A DNA stretch of 64,000 bases from Sphingobacteriaceae bacterium (GCA_002319075.1 NVQB01000001.1:3968001-4032000), one strand, 5' to 3'. Shown: positions 7,825 through 17,367, counted from the stretch's first letter. Numbers and translations: made by a program. The notes: generated by a model from the sequence alone, not told the origin.

Positions 7825-10575
7825 ATGCGATACACACAGCTATATTTTTTAGTTTTTATTTTTTCATTTGTCAGTCACTCCTTTGCTCAAATGGCAAAAG
7901 GAGATAAGTTTGTTGAGAATGGAGAATATGTAAAAGCGATTCCTTGTTATAAAAAAGAAACCAGGAATAAAAGCACAGAAAAAAGACAGGAAGCTTTAAT
8001 TAAGCTGGCTAATCTTTACAAGTTAACCAATCAGTATGCTAAGGCGGAAGATTCGTACAGAAAACTCTTCGAATTAAATCCTGATCAGCCAAAAGAAGTG
8101 ATCTTCAACTATGCGCAAATTTTAAAAGCGAATAATAAATATGAAGAGGCTGCAGACCAGTATGCTAACTATATTAAACTTAGTCCAAATGATGAAAATG
8201 CAAAAAATGCCTTGAAATTTTGCAGGGAGATTAAGTATTATCTCTCCAAACCGATGGAGTATAAGGTAGAAAATATAGAGAGCATTAATACCGCTAAATC
8301 CGAGTTCTCTCCTTTTGTAATGAACAATAAATTAATGTTTATTGCTGAAAAAGAACAATTTGATTTCGTGAATTATTCTGTGGATGATTACAGTGGTCAG
8401 CCATTCATGAACATGTACGTTTCTGATATGAACGGCACGGAAGTTGAAAAATCAAAGTTGCTTTCTAAAAAATTAAACTCTTTTTACCATGATGGACCAG
8501 GTTGCATGAGCAGCGATGGTCAGACACTTTATTTTACGCGTGCCGATTATGTAGAGAAAAAAGGCTATGTAAACCGTTCACAGATTTTTTCTGCAAATCC
8601 AAAAGGTAAATCGTGGACGAACATAAAGGCGATTACATTAAATAGTAAGGATTATTCTATTGCCCACCCAAGTATTAGCGCCGACAATAACACGCTTTAT
8701 TTCACTAGTGATATGGCAGGTGGTTATGGTGGAAAAGACCTTTACATGAGTAAAAAAGAAGGAGAAGTTTGGGGCGCGCCGGTTAATTTAGGTCCGGACA
8801 TTAATACTTCGGGCGATGAAATGTTTCCAAGTATTCGTAAGGACGGAACTTTATTTTTCTCCTCTAATGGATTACCCGGATTTGGTGGTCTTGATATTTA
8901 CTCGGCAAAATCTATTAATGGAAAATGGATTCTTACCAGGAATGAAGGGATGGATTTGAACAGCAGTACAGATGATTTTGGCATTACTTTCTTAAACGAC
9001 ACGGTAGGTTATTTTTCCTCTAACCGTGCTGGCGGAAAAGGAAGCGATGATATTTACATCTACCGGTTCAAAAGCAGATCGGCCGTTGTGGAAGGAAATG
9101 TTTTATATACTGAAAATGCAAAAGATTACGCCAAGGGAAAAAAAGTTTTACTATTGGATGAATTGGGTAATGTAGTAGACAGTGTGTACACCGATGCTAA
9201 AGGATACTTTGCATTTAAGAATCTTGACGGCGATAAAAAATACATGGCCGCTGTAATTGAAGAAGATCCTGAACTTGTAAACAAGGCACGTTTTTATCTT
9301 TCGGAAAAAGACAGTGTTATTCACCGTGTAACAAGTAAATATAAGGACAGTAAATTTGTATTCCGCAATTTACCTGTAGATCCAAATGCTTTGCCTGACC
9401 TTTACACGGAAGACGATTTGGTGTTCGCCGGAATATTAAGAGTCGGGAATACCGGAGATCCACTTGTAAATGCTAAACTTAAATTGGTAAATGATTTTGG
9501 TGATGTAGTGGAAGAAGCTACTACAAACGAGTATGGATCTTTTGCTTTTCGTAATATTCCTTCTGATCAAAATTACCTTATAGCTTTAGAAGAAGGCGAT
9601 GTAAAACTGGCAGAGGGTACAAAAATTATTCTAACCAATAAAAGTGGTAAAGACGTAAGAACATTCTATAAAGGAAAAGGAAAATTCACTTTCAAGATCC
9701 TTACAGCTGATAAAACTTTGTTGGACGATATGGATGCCGAAGACGTGAATTTAATCATGGGCATCTATGGTTATATGTACGATCAGGATAAAAAACCGAT
9801 TACCAACGCTAAGTTAAAAGTGAAAGAAGAAGATGGTACAAACGAACAAACCTGGACTACAACCGCTAATGGTAAATTCAACTTCAAAAACTTAGACGCA
9901 GAAAAAAACTACATGTTCGAGACAGAAGAAAATGATCCTAGCCTCGCGAATGTACGACGTATATATATTGCTGACAGCAAGGGCAGGATTTATAAAGTAA
10001 TAGACATGGTTGGAGGCAAATTCTCTTTTAAAATTTTAGAGGTAGATAAATTCTCAATGGGGGAATTTGATGTAGAAGATCCTTCGTTGAAAATTGCAGA
10101 GATTAAAAAACAGAAAGAAGAAGCTGCTAAAAATCCGGTAAAAGAACCAAAAACAAAGGAACCTAAAGTTGCGGCTGCAAAAGAAGAGCCGGAAGAAGAA
10201 TCGGAAATGACTGTAACGATTGTTGAAAGCATCTATTACGCTTACGGTGATTACTCGATAGGTGATGAAGGTAAAGCAATACTTGACAAAGCCGCAGATG
10301 CGTTGGTAGACTATCCAAAATTAATAATGGAGATCAGTTCTCATACCGATTCTCAATCGAGCAGCGAGTTTAATTTAAGCCTTTCTAAGAAGCGTGCGCA
10401 AACAGCCGTAGACTATCTTGTGAAAAAAGGTATTAGCCGTTCACGTTTAAAATCTACGGGCTATGGCGAAACACGTTTATTAAACAAGTGTGAAGATGGC
10501 GTTGAATGTACGGATGCAGAACACAAGGTGAACCGGCGAACTGAATTTAAAATCACAAAGCCCATTAAGAGGTAG
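7825..10575 (+). CDS. OmpA-family protein with TPR, PD40 propeller and carboxypeptidase-regulatory-like repeats
   Basis: 916 residues. A signal peptide (1-21, ending SFAQ) is followed by TPR helices (about 25-135) and a WD40-like PD40 propeller (about 150-420) with repeats such as DGQTLYFTRAD, SADNNTLYFTSDMAGGYGG and DGTLFFSSNGLPGFGG. Three carboxypeptidase-regulatory-like beta domains then follow, each with a TD.KGYFAFKNL-type ending. After a Lys/Glu-rich linker (about 755-795) comes a C-terminal OmpA peptidoglycan-binding domain (about 800-916) with SSHTDSQSS, SLSKKRAQTAVDYL and NRRTEFK. The layout matches the PorE/OmpA partners of PorP/SprF proteins, which tie the outer membrane and T9SS parts to peptidoglycan. 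It starts 5 bp after porP/sprF. Confidence 0.92.
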   Translation: MRYTQLYFLVFIFSFVSHSFAQMAKGDKFVENGEYVKAIPCYKKETRNKSTEKRQEALIKLANLYKLTNQYAKAEDSYRKLFELNPDQPKEVIFNYAQILKANNKYEEAADQYANYIKLSPNDENAKNALKFCREIKYYLSKPMEYKVENIESINTAKSEFSPFVMNNKLMFIAEKEQFDFVNYSVDDYSGQPFMNMYVSDMNGTEVEKSKLLSKKLNSFYHDGPGCMSSDGQTLYFTRADYVEKKGYVNRSQIFSANPKGKSWTNIKAITLNSKDYSIAHPSISADNNTLYFTSDMAGGYGGKDLYMSKKEGEVWGAPVNLGPDINTSGDEMFPSIRKDGTLFFSSNGLPGFGGLDIYSAKSINGKWILTRNEGMDLNSSTDDFGITFLNDTVGYFSSNRAGGKGSDDIYIYRFKSRSAVVEGNVLYTENAKDYAKGKKVLLLDELGNVVDSVYTDAKGYFAFKNLDGDKKYMAAVIEEDPELVNKARFYLSEKDSVIHRVTSKYKDSKFVFRNLPVDPNALPDLYTEDDLVFAGILRVGNTGDPLVNAKLKLVNDFGDVVEEATTNEYGSFAFRNIPSDQNYLIALEEGDVKLAEGTKIILTNKSGKDVRTFYKGKGKFTFKILTADKTLLDDMDAEDVNLIMGIYGYMYDQDKKPITNAKLKVKEEDGTNEQTWTTTANGKFNFKNLDAEKNYMFETEENDPSLANVRRIYIADSKGRIYKVIDMVGGKFSFKILEVDKFSMGEFDVEDPSLKIAEIKKQKEEAAKNPVKEPKTKEPKVAAAKEEPEEESEMTVTIVESIYYAYGDYSIGDEGKAILDKAADALVDYPKLIMEISSHTDSQSSSEFNLSLSKKRAQTAVDYLVKKGISRSRLKSTGYGETRLLNKCEDGVECTDAEHKVNRRTEFKITKPIKR

Positions 10576-10577
10576 AT

Positions 10578-11744
10578 ATGGACTTTGTATTACGCGATGA
10601 TTTCGAAAACTGGAAGGGTTTTCTACCTCTTACCTTCACTAGGCCAATTGCTGAGCTCAGGATCGGGATCTTAACACTGAAAGAAAAATGGGACAAACAC
10701 TTAAATACGGTTTGTACTTATCAAACGCAACCTTACCTTTCTAAAAAATTCCCCGGGATAAGTTCTCAGGCAATTTATATTAGTTCGCATTATTGTCCTG
10801 ATAAAAATCTGGCAGAAGCAATCAAAGGTTTAAAGCAAAACGAAGCTTTATACAAAGACCAAGAGCTTGTTGCCTTTTATGGAGATTTTAAGGACCTTGA
10901 AAAAGTTTCTGCTTTTAAGAAGATTGATTATCCAGCACCCATTTTCTTTATTAAGAATCTCTGGGATATTTTCCAAAAAAACGGCGAGGCTCTTAAAGCA
11001 GATTTTGATTTCCTTACCAAGGGTAGAACCAGTAACCCTTTGAGCGAGTCGGTAACCGTAATAGGAGATAGAAATTTAATTTTCCTGGAAGAGGGTGCAA
11101 AAATTGAAGCCTGCATTTTAAACACAAGTAGTGGACCGATTTATCTTGGTCATGATTCTGAAATGATGGAAGGCTCTGTAATTCGTGGTCCGTTTGCGCT
11201 TTGCGAACATGCTGTGGTAAAATTAAGCACCAAGGTTTATGGCGCTACAACAGTTGGTCCGCACAGTAGAATAGGAGGAGAAGTTAGCAACAGCGTTATT
11301 ATTGGATATAGCAATAAAGGGCACGATGGATTTTTAGGCAACTCTGTACTTGGCGAATGGTGCAATTTAGGAGCAGATACTAATAATAGTAATCTTAAAA
11401 ATAATTACGGCAACGTAAAACTGTATAGTTACGCCAAACAAAAACAAATAGATACTGGTTTACAATTTTGCGGACTCATTATGGGCGATCATTCAAAGTC
11501 TGGTATAAATACGATGTTTAACACAGGTACAGTAGTGGGAGTTGGCTCTAATATTTATGGCGGCGGTTTTCCTCCAACACATGTTCCAGATTTTAGCTGG
11601 GGTGGAAGTGAAGGTTTTGAATCGTATAAACTTGAAAAACTATTTGAAACTGCTGAACGGGTATATGAACGCAGAGGTTTAACGTTTTCTGATACAGAGA
11701 AAGAAATTCTTTCTTATGTGAATGAAGGTAAACTAAAACTCTAG
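10578..11744 (+). CDS. GlmU-like putative sugar nucleotidyltransferase / left-handed beta-helix protein
   Basis: 388 residues starting 2 bp after the OmpA gene stop, so probably co-translated. The N-terminus (FVLRDDFENWKGFLPLTFTRP.AELR) is that of the Bacteroidota 'GlmU family' proteins. The classic pyrophosphorylase signature (G.GTRM.P) is not seen. From about residue 165 there are hexapeptide-repeat turns of a left-handed beta helix (VIGDRNLIFLEEGAKIEA, YLGHDSEMMEGSVI, VIIGYSNKGHDGFLGNSVLG). Known relatives are assigned as sugar-phosphate nucleotidyl- or acetyltransferases by homology only. It ends 2 bp from the convergent methyltransferase gene. Confidence 0.85.
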   Translation: MDFVLRDDFENWKGFLPLTFTRPIAELRIGILTLKEKWDKHLNTVCTYQTQPYLSKKFPGISSQAIYISSHYCPDKNLAEAIKGLKQNEALYKDQELVAFYGDFKDLEKVSAFKKIDYPAPIFFIKNLWDIFQKNGEALKADFDFLTKGRTSNPLSESVTVIGDRNLIFLEEGAKIEACILNTSSGPIYLGHDSEMMEGSVIRGPFALCEHAVVKLSTKVYGATTVGPHSRIGGEVSNSVIIGYSNKGHDGFLGNSVLGEWCNLGADTNNSNLKNNYGNVKLYSYAKQKQIDTGLQFCGLIMGDHSKSGINTMFNTGTVVGVGSNIYGGGFPPTHVPDFSWGGSEGFESYKLEKLFETAERVYERRGLTFSDTEKEILSYVNEGKLKL

Positions 11745-11746
11745 TT

Positions 11747-12553
11747 TTACTCCCTCGTTTTTTCTGCGAGCAAAGCAAAAATCATTGGAATTTTATTTCC
11801 CAGATGCTTGATCCTGAATTTTCCAGGTTCAAATTCTTCTGTATGCCGAAAACAATTGTAAGGTGAATAATCAAATTCTTCGTAAGATAAAAGTCGCAGT
11901 CCGTTTTGTAATAAGCTCGTGAGAACTTCGCCGGTAGGGTGATTCCAGCCCACATATTCTTTATTGATCTGCGCATTTCTGTCGGCATAAGTTCCACTCT
12001 CGGTTTCTATAATGGGACCGGCGTTAAAATAGTTGTAAGCTACTTTTGTAAAATCGTCATCAAACATCCATACAACCGGATGAAACTCTGCGAATACAAA
12101 TTTGCCGCCTGGCTTTAAATAGCGACTTACAATCTTTGCCCATTTGTCAAGATCTGGTAACCAGCCAATGGTGCCATAACTGGTGAATACGATATCATAT
12201 TTTTTATTTAAATGTTCAGGTAGTGAATACACATCGCAACAAATAAATTCTGCTTTTACTCCGGCTTTTTCAGCGAGAAGTTTTGCGTTGTTTATGGCAT
12301 TGTCCGAAAGGTCTACTCCTGTTGCCTCGGCGCCCATCCTGGCAAGTGAAAGAGTATCCTGGCCAAAATGACATTGCAGATGAAGGATACTTTTTCCACG
12401 GATATCGCCAAGAAGATTTAGTTCAACTTCTTTTAAAGACGAGTTACCGGCTAGAAATCCTTTCACATCATAAAATTCTGATTCCAGGTGGTAATCCGTT
12501 CTTCGGTTCCAGGAGTCTTTGTTTTTTTCAAGGTAATTTAATTCTTCAGACAT
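11747..12553 (-). CDS. Class I SAM-dependent methyltransferase
   Basis: 268 residues from the ATG at 12553 (MSEELNYLEKNKDSW). A longer frame from 12577 would run into the upstream gene, so the shorter start is chosen. It leaves a 1-bp gap to that gene. SAM-binding motif I is ILHLQCHFGQDTLSLARMG (about residues 56-74), followed by the acidic GVDLSDNAI. KYDIVFTSYGTIGWL and LKPGGKFVFAEFHPV are the next motifs. The substrate cannot be told; small-molecule methylation is likely by family. It is co-directional with the SRPBCC gene upstream and tail-to-tail with the GlmU-like gene. Confidence 0.85.
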   Translation of the reverse strand: MSEELNYLEKNKDSWNRRTDYHLESEFYDVKGFLAGNSSLKEVELNLLGDIRGKSILHLQCHFGQDTLSLARMGAEATGVDLSDNAINNAKLLAEKAGVKAEFICCDVYSLPEHLNKKYDIVFTSYGTIGWLPDLDKWAKIVSRYLKPGGKFVFAEFHPVVWMFDDDFTKVAYNYFNAGPIIETESGTYADRNAQINKEYVGWNHPTGEVLTSLLQNGLRLLSYEEFDYSPYNCFRHTEEFEPGKFRIKHLGNKIPMIFALLAEKTRE

Positions 12554-12554
12554 A

Positions 12555-13025
12555 TTAGTGGGTTTTAATATCCTCAATGGAAGTGTGCAAAAAAACTTTC
12601 AGGTTTTTAAAAAACTGAAGGTGAGCTTTTTTTAAAATGTTCGCAAAGACCATGCCTATTAGCCTATTGGCGGTGACTTCAAAATTTTCTGTAACAATAA
12701 GGTTTTTGGTTTTATCTTTTGAAAAACGGATATCAACCGTAAGAAAGATGTTTTTTTTAACGGGTGAAGTGTAGCGGATGTGTTTTCCTTTTTCAATTTC
12801 AATAACCTTTGCCGTATAGGTTGGATTATTTTTAATAAAGCCGAAAAAATAAATTTCTTCTACTATTTTGTACTCTCTGTATTCGGGTTTTTCGTCGAGG
12901 AGTTTTACCTCTGTCATAAACGGATGAATCTCACCAAACTTTTTAAAATCGAACAAACTGGCATAAACCAAATCGAAATGATCAGGTAAAGTGTGTTCTA
13001 AAGTAAAAATTGTTTTGGCTGACAT
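12555..13025 (-). CDS. SRPBCC-fold (START/polyketide-cyclase-like) protein
   Basis: 156 residues, no signal peptide. The pattern LPDHFDLVYASLFDFKKFGEIHPFM at the N-terminus, then alternating beta strands (KYREYKIVEEIYFFG, KHIRYTSP, FLTVDIRFS) and a long C-terminal helix (ANILKKAHLQFFKNLKVFL) fit the SRPBCC ligand-binding fold. No catalytic residues or ligand can be named. It is immediately upstream of the methyltransferase (1 bp), so the two are probably co-expressed. It is divergent from the LuxR-type gene at 13113. Confidence 0.65.
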   Translation of the reverse strand: MSAKTIFTLEHTLPDHFDLVYASLFDFKKFGEIHPFMTEVKLLDEKPEYREYKIVEEIYFFGFIKNNPTYTAKVIEIEKGKHIRYTSPVKKNIFLTVDIRFSKDKTKNLIVTENFEVTANRLIGMVFANILKKAHLQFFKNLKVFLHTSIEDIKTH

Positions 13026-13112
13026 CTGATTATTATTTAAACACTCTTGATGTGTTTAACAAAAATATCATTTTTTAGTTAAGTAGTCTTTGAGTATTTT
13101 AGGTTTATTAAA

Positions 13113-13601
13113 ATGGTCCTCCTAATAAAATACAAATCCGCGCTGCTGTATGGCATCTCTCTCGCTGCATTACTTATCCTTTTAAAGCGGTTAGAATGGC
13201 ATTTTTTTATTGTGAACCATGCCCTCGATCTTTATATTGGATCGATCGCCCTGGTATTTACAACGCTGGGAATATGGTTGGCAAGCAAACTTATTAATCC
13301 AAAGCCACTTATTATAGAAAAAACCGTCTATCTGGAAAACCAGGAATTTGAAGTTAATTCGTATCCCGAAGAAGAAAGAGAACCAGATATTGGAGCGCTT
13401 GAAAAATGGGGTTTAAGTAAACGCGAACTTGAAGTTCTGAATCTGATGGCAAAAGGATATAGCAACCAGGAAATAGCCGAAGCTTTATTTGTGTCATTAA
13501 ATACTGTAAAAACACATTCTTCTAAAGTTTTTGAAAAATTGGATGTAAAAAGAAGGACTCAAGCCGTTGAAAAAGCTAAACGCTTGAAAATCATATGTTA
13601 G
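13113..13601 (+). CDS. Membrane-tethered LuxR-family transcriptional regulator
   Basis: 162 residues. Two hydrophobic segments near the N-terminus (about residues 10-25, LLYGISLAALLILL, and about 38-61, DLYIGSIALVFTTLGIWLAS) predict a membrane anchor. A short linker leads to a LuxR/FixJ-type helix-turn-helix (about 98-160) with LSKRELEVLNLMAKGYSNQEIAEA and TVKTHSSKVFEKL. No receiver domain or ligand-binding domain is present, so signalling would have to come through the membrane part or a partner. This compact membrane-HTH form recurs in Bacteroidota. It is divergent from the SRPBCC gene, with an 87-bp shared upstream region. Confidence 0.85.
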   Translation: MVLLIKYKSALLYGISLAALLILLKRLEWHFFIVNHALDLYIGSIALVFTTLGIWLASKLINPKPLIIEKTVYLENQEFEVNSYPEEEREPDIGALEKWGLSKRELEVLNLMAKGYSNQEIAEALFVSLNTVKTHSSKVFEKLDVKRRTQAVEKAKRLKIIC

Positions 13602-13719
13602 TTAAGCTGCTACTTTAGGGTGAAAGCAAGATTATAAGATAAAATCACTCGAAAGTATGAGCGAAAATTACAAGTAAGTCCTGACCTTTGGCCCCCTATA
13701 AACCACTTAAAAAAAGTAA

Positions 13720-14253
13720 ATGAAAAAAAATGTGATTGTCTGCGGACTTATTGGAGGCCTTATTATTTCCATAGGAATGATTATTGGTGCTAGTTTGTGT
13801 GAGAAAAATGCAAACTATGAAGCGAGCATGTTACTGGGCTATGCGACTCAAATTGTGGCCTTCTCTTTAATTTTTGTGGGTATTAAAAATCAAAGAGATA
13901 AAATTAACGGAGGTTCTATTTCTTTCGGAGAAGCCTTCAAAATAGGATTATTTATAAGTCTTATCGCTTCCACACTCTATGTCCTCGTCTGGCTGGTAGA
14001 TTTTTATGTATTTATTCCTGACTTTATGGAGAAGTATTCAGCTCACCAGGTAAAAGCTTTAAGAGAAAGTTCTATCTCTGAAAAAGAAATGGCAATTCAG
14101 CTGGAAGATTTGAATCAAATGAAAGAACTTTATAAAAATCCCCTTATGGTGTTTTTGATCACTTACGTGGAGGTTTTGCCACTGGCCTTAGTCCTGTCAT
14201 TAATTGCCGCCGCTATTCTTCGCCGCAAAAAGAAGCCGGAATTACCTGCCTGA
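13720..14253 (+). CDS. DUF4199 family membrane protein
   Basis: 177 residues with four predicted transmembrane segments: VIVCGLIGGLIISIGMIIGA, MLLGYATQIVAFSLIFVGI, FKIGLFISLIASTLYVLVWL and a last one near residues 143-165 (TYVEVLPLALVLSLIAAAIL). The loop GGSISFGEAFKIGL between TM2 and TM3 and the amphipathic stretch before the last segment are typical of DUF4199, a Bacteroidota family without known function. It lies downstream of the tethered LuxR gene on the same strand (118 bp gap), and co-regulation is possible. Confidence 0.82.
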   Translation: MKKNVIVCGLIGGLIISIGMIIGASLCEKNANYEASMLLGYATQIVAFSLIFVGIKNQRDKINGGSISFGEAFKIGLFISLIASTLYVLVWLVDFYVFIPDFMEKYSAHQVKALRESSISEKEMAIQLEDLNQMKELYKNPLMVFLITYVEVLPLALVLSLIAAAILRRKKKPELPA

Positions 14254-14332
14254 TTTGTTTTATTTGGAAGTGGCTTCAAATAAGCATTTGTAGGACTAAA
14301 TAAACTGTTGTAACTTGAAGAAAAATTCACAA

Positions 14333-14977
14333 ATGATTAAGTTTTTCAAATTAGTATTTCTAAGTCTGGTTATCACAAGTTCGTTTACAGCACAAACTGT
14401 AACTCCTTTGTTTGAAGGAGAGGTTATTTATTCAAATACCTTTAAGAGCAAAAATCCAAAGCTTAAAGAAAAGGAACTTTCAGCAATGATGGGATCAATA
14501 CATAACTATTATGTGAAAAATGGTGATTATAAAACCGTAACCAATGGTGCCTTTGCTCAGTGGCAGCTCTATATTCAAAAGGATAATAAACTTTATAATA
14601 AAATGGTAAGTTCAGACACGCTTTTTTATAATGATGGATTGGATTATGACGATGAAGTGCTAAGTACTAAACTGAATAAAAACGTTACCACTATTTTAGG
14701 TTACCCTTGTGATGAGTTGATCCTTACCTGTAAAAGCGGTGTGCAGAAATACTATTTTAATTCTAAATTAAAAATTGATTCCAGATATTTTGTGAATCAT
14801 AAATATGGGAACTATTATAATTATATTTCAAAAACAAATGCTGTGCCTTTAAAAATGATCATAGAAGATTATGATTTTATAATGGAAAGTGTAGCTACCA
14901 AAGTGGAGCAAAAAAAATTACCGGTAACCGTTTTTCAGTTACCGGTAAATTCTAAAGTTGCCAAGTTTCAATACTAA
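14333..14977 (+). CDS. Secreted protein of unknown function (GLPGLI-like pattern)
   Basis: 214 residues from the ATG at 14333; a TTG 18 bp upstream is possible but would put charged residues before the signal peptide. The signal peptide is FFKLVFLSLVITSSFTAQ. The mature part begins with FEGEVIYSNTF and has a central KNVTTILGYPCDELILTCKSG with two cysteines, then YYFNSKLKIDSRYF and AVPLKMIIEDYDFIMES. That order of strands (product-of-processing motif, then a 'PLKM' strand) is like GLPGLI or DUF4412 proteins of Bacteroidota, but I cannot assign it firmly. It is convergent with argS (16 bp). Confidence 0.7.
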   Translation: MIKFFKLVFLSLVITSSFTAQTVTPLFEGEVIYSNTFKSKNPKLKEKELSAMMGSIHNYYVKNGDYKTVTNGAFAQWQLYIQKDNKLYNKMVSSDTLFYNDGLDYDDEVLSTKLNKNVTTILGYPCDELILTCKSGVQKYYFNSKLKIDSRYFVNHKYGNYYNYISKTNAVPLKMIIEDYDFIMESVATKVEQKKLPVTVFQLPVNSKVAKFQY

Positions 14978-14993
14978 AATTTGTTTATGCCTA

Positions 14994-16775
14994 TTACATG
15001 CGTTCCGGAACTCTTATTCCCAGGAGTTCCATGGCGTTATGAATAGCCTGTGCAGAAAGCTGCGCCAGTTGTAAACGAAATTTTTTGATGTCCAGATTTT
15101 CTTCCTTCAAGATGGAGAATTCGTGATAAAAGCGGTTAAATAATTTCGTTAGTTCGTAAATATAGTTTGCAACAAGCGCAGGACTGAGCGTTTTACCTGC
15201 TTCTTCCACTATAAGGTCAAAATCGTAAATGTTTTTTATAAGTTCTTTTTCAAGAGCGTTCATTTCTACTTCAGAATTATCGGAAGTAAAATCCATCTCT
15301 GCTTTACGTAAAATGGATTTGATACGCGCGTGTGTATATTGCATAAATGGCCCGGTATGACCATTAAAATCAATACTTTCTTTTGGATCAAAAAGCATTT
15401 TCTTTTTTGGGTCAACCTTCAGCATAAAATATTTTAAGGCCCCGAGACTTATAGTGCGGTAAAGTTCTTTAAGTTCTTCTTCTGAAAATCCTTCCACTTT
15501 ACCAAGTTCTTTGGTGGTATTTTCAGCCGTCTCATACATCTCCTGTAAAAGTTCATCGGCGTCTACAACCGTTCCTTCGCGACTTTTCATTTTCCCTTCA
15601 GGCAGCTCAACCATCCCATAACTTAAATGGTAACACTCTTTTGCCCAGTCATAGCCTAATTTCTCAAGGATTTTAAACAATACTTTAAAATGGTAGTCCT
15701 GCTCATTACCTACCGTATAGATCATTTGTTGAAGATCGGGGTAGGTTTTAAAACGTTCGATCGCGGTTCCCAGATCCTGTGTAATGTAAACACTGGTACC
15801 ATCACTTCTCAAAACAATTTTCTCGTCGAGTTTTTCTGCAGTTAAATCAATAGCTACACTGCCATTTTCTTTTTTATAGAAAACGCCTTTGCTTAATCCT
15901 TCCTGCACAATTTCTTTTCCGAGTAAATAAGTATTGCTTTCGTAATATAAAGTATCAAAATCAACACCGAGAATTTTATAAGTTTCGTCAAAACCCTTGT
16001 AAACCCAGTCGTTCATGGTTTTCCACAGACCTACAACCTCTTTGTCACCGGCCTCCCATTTGCGGAGCATGTCCTGAGCTTCTAACATAAGAGGAGCATT
16101 TTTTTCAGCCTCTTCTTTAGTTGCTCCATCGCTTACAAGATCATTAATTTGTTTTTTGTAGGCTTTATCAAACTCTACATAATATTTACCCACCAGGTGA
16201 TCGCCCTTCATACCGGCAGTTTCAGGAGTTTCTCCTTTACCAAACTTTTGCCAGGCCAGCATACTTTTGCAAATGTGTATTCCACGGTCGTTAATAATAT
16301 TGGTCTTTATAACTTTATGTCCATTTGCTTTTAAAATTTGTGCTACAGAATAGCCTAAGAGGTTGTTACGGATATGTCCGAGATGCAAAGGTTTGTTGGT
16401 GTTGGGGGAGGAATATTCCAACATAACGGTTTTACCAGTACTGTTTTCTTTCTTCAGTCCAATAGTTTTCAGGTTCTTAACGGCATTGAAATAATCCATC
16501 CAGAATTTGCCAGAGAGCGAAATATTTAAAAATCCTTTCACAACATTAAAAGCTGAAAAGGTGGGATTAGATTTTACCAGGGCTTCTCCAATCTCTGAAC
16601 CTAATTGTTCAGGAGATTTTTTTGTGTCTTTGGTATAAGGAAAAGTTACGAGTGTAAAATCACCTTCAAATTCTTTTCTTGTTTTTTGAAAGATGATGTT
16701 ATCTGTTTTTAAAGAATAAAGTTCAAGAAGTGTTTTTTGAACGGAATCAAACAATAAAGTCTCTGCGTTAATCAT
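14994..16775 (-). CDS. argS: Arginine--tRNA ligase
   Basis: 593 residues, normal for the family. The ATG at 16775 (MINAETLLFDSVQK) is preferred over a TTG 15 bp upstream. The N-terminal Add-1 domain is followed by the class I HIGH motif as SSPNTNKPLHLGHIRNN (about residue 125) and the KMSKS-equivalent EGKMKSREGTVV (about 385). The C-terminal anticodon-binding DALR domain includes GPFMQYTHARIKSIL and ends ELLGIRVPERM, with the usual terminal Met. It charges tRNA-Arg in the cytoplasm. A TAATTTTG box lies 3 nt before the start codon, which suggests a very short leader. Confidence 0.97.
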   Translation of the reverse strand: MINAETLLFDSVQKTLLELYSLKTDNIIFQKTRKEFEGDFTLVTFPYTKDTKKSPEQLGSEIGEALVKSNPTFSAFNVVKGFLNISLSGKFWMDYFNAVKNLKTIGLKKENSTGKTVMLEYSSPNTNKPLHLGHIRNNLLGYSVAQILKANGHKVIKTNIINDRGIHICKSMLAWQKFGKGETPETAGMKGDHLVGKYYVEFDKAYKKQINDLVSDGATKEEAEKNAPLMLEAQDMLRKWEAGDKEVVGLWKTMNDWVYKGFDETYKILGVDFDTLYYESNTYLLGKEIVQEGLSKGVFYKKENGSVAIDLTAEKLDEKIVLRSDGTSVYITQDLGTAIERFKTYPDLQQMIYTVGNEQDYHFKVLFKILEKLGYDWAKECYHLSYGMVELPEGKMKSREGTVVDADELLQEMYETAENTTKELGKVEGFSEEELKELYRTISLGALKYFMLKVDPKKKMLFDPKESIDFNGHTGPFMQYTHARIKSILRKAEMDFTSDNSEVEMNALEKELIKNIYDFDLIVEEAGKTLSPALVANYIYELTKLFNRFYHEFSILKEENLDIKKFRLQLAQLSAQAIHNAMELLGIRVPERM

Positions 16776-16847
16776 GCGCAAAATTAACAATTATAAAGCA
16801 AAATAGAAGGTAACATGTGCTTAATCCTGTACAAACACACCATAAAA

Positions 16848-16871
16848 AAAGCCGGTTAAATAACCGGCTTT
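16848..16871 (-). terminator. Rho-independent terminator of the gene at 16890-17300
   Basis: Perfect 11-bp inverted repeat AAAGCCGGTTA / TAACCGGCTTT. On the minus strand it is followed by a T run. It lies 18 bp after the stop of the 136-aa secreted protein gene. Confidence 0.85.
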
Positions 16872-16889
16872 CTATGAGAAAATCAAACT

Positions 16890-17300
16890 TTATAGTTTTG
16901 CTACGTCAACAGGCGGGTTGTTGTTGATTTTTACCATTTTAATTCCCACTTTTTTGAAAAAAGCAGCGAACCAGGTTTTATCTTTTACTGATTTAAGCTG
17001 AAGGTTGATCATGTAATAATCGCCGTTATTACCCCCAACTCTTGCCATCATCACATCAGGATCTTTAGCCATTTCAGCTACAATTTTATCAATTTCGCCG
17101 GGTTTGTATATCTCGAAATTGAAGATGGGCGCCATAGAAAAATAAGTAGCAGGATCGTTTGCTGCAGGATGTTTAATAACCACCGTTTTCGGCTGGGTTT
17201 CAGCAATTGCAGTCTGCGGCGGATTAGATTGTGCTGTGCTTACGTTAACTACAGCTGTAGATAGAAAGATAGTAAGGGAAAGAGACTTTAGAATTTGCAT
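16890..17300 (-). CDS. Small secreted protein of unknown function
   Basis: 136 residues with a signal peptide (1-23, ending VSTAQ). The mature part has a Pro/Thr-rich start (SNPPQTAIAETQPKTVV), then FNFEIYKPGEIDKIVAEMAKDP, GGNNGDYYMINLQLKS and WFAAFFKKVGIKMVKINNNPP. The last 75 residues look like a small alpha/beta domain with a helix, strand, helix, strand order. No cysteines or catalytic motif are visible. It is a single-gene unit closed by a clear terminator. I do not recognise the family. Confidence 0.72.
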   Translation of the reverse strand: MQILKSLSLTIFLSTAVVNVSTAQSNPPQTAIAETQPKTVVIKHPAANDPATYFSMAPIFNFEIYKPGEIDKIVAEMAKDPDVMMARVGGNNGDYYMINLQLKSVKDKTWFAAFFKKVGIKMVKINNNPPVDVAKL

Positions 17301-17367
17301 GATAAATTATTTAAAGTAAATAGTATATTGAATATATAAATTTATTCAAAAATTGCACCAAAACCAA

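Noticed and set aside
16776-16790. TTG start for argS 15 bp upstream
   Set aside because: The ATG at 16775 gives the conserved N-terminus and the extra residues are not family-like.
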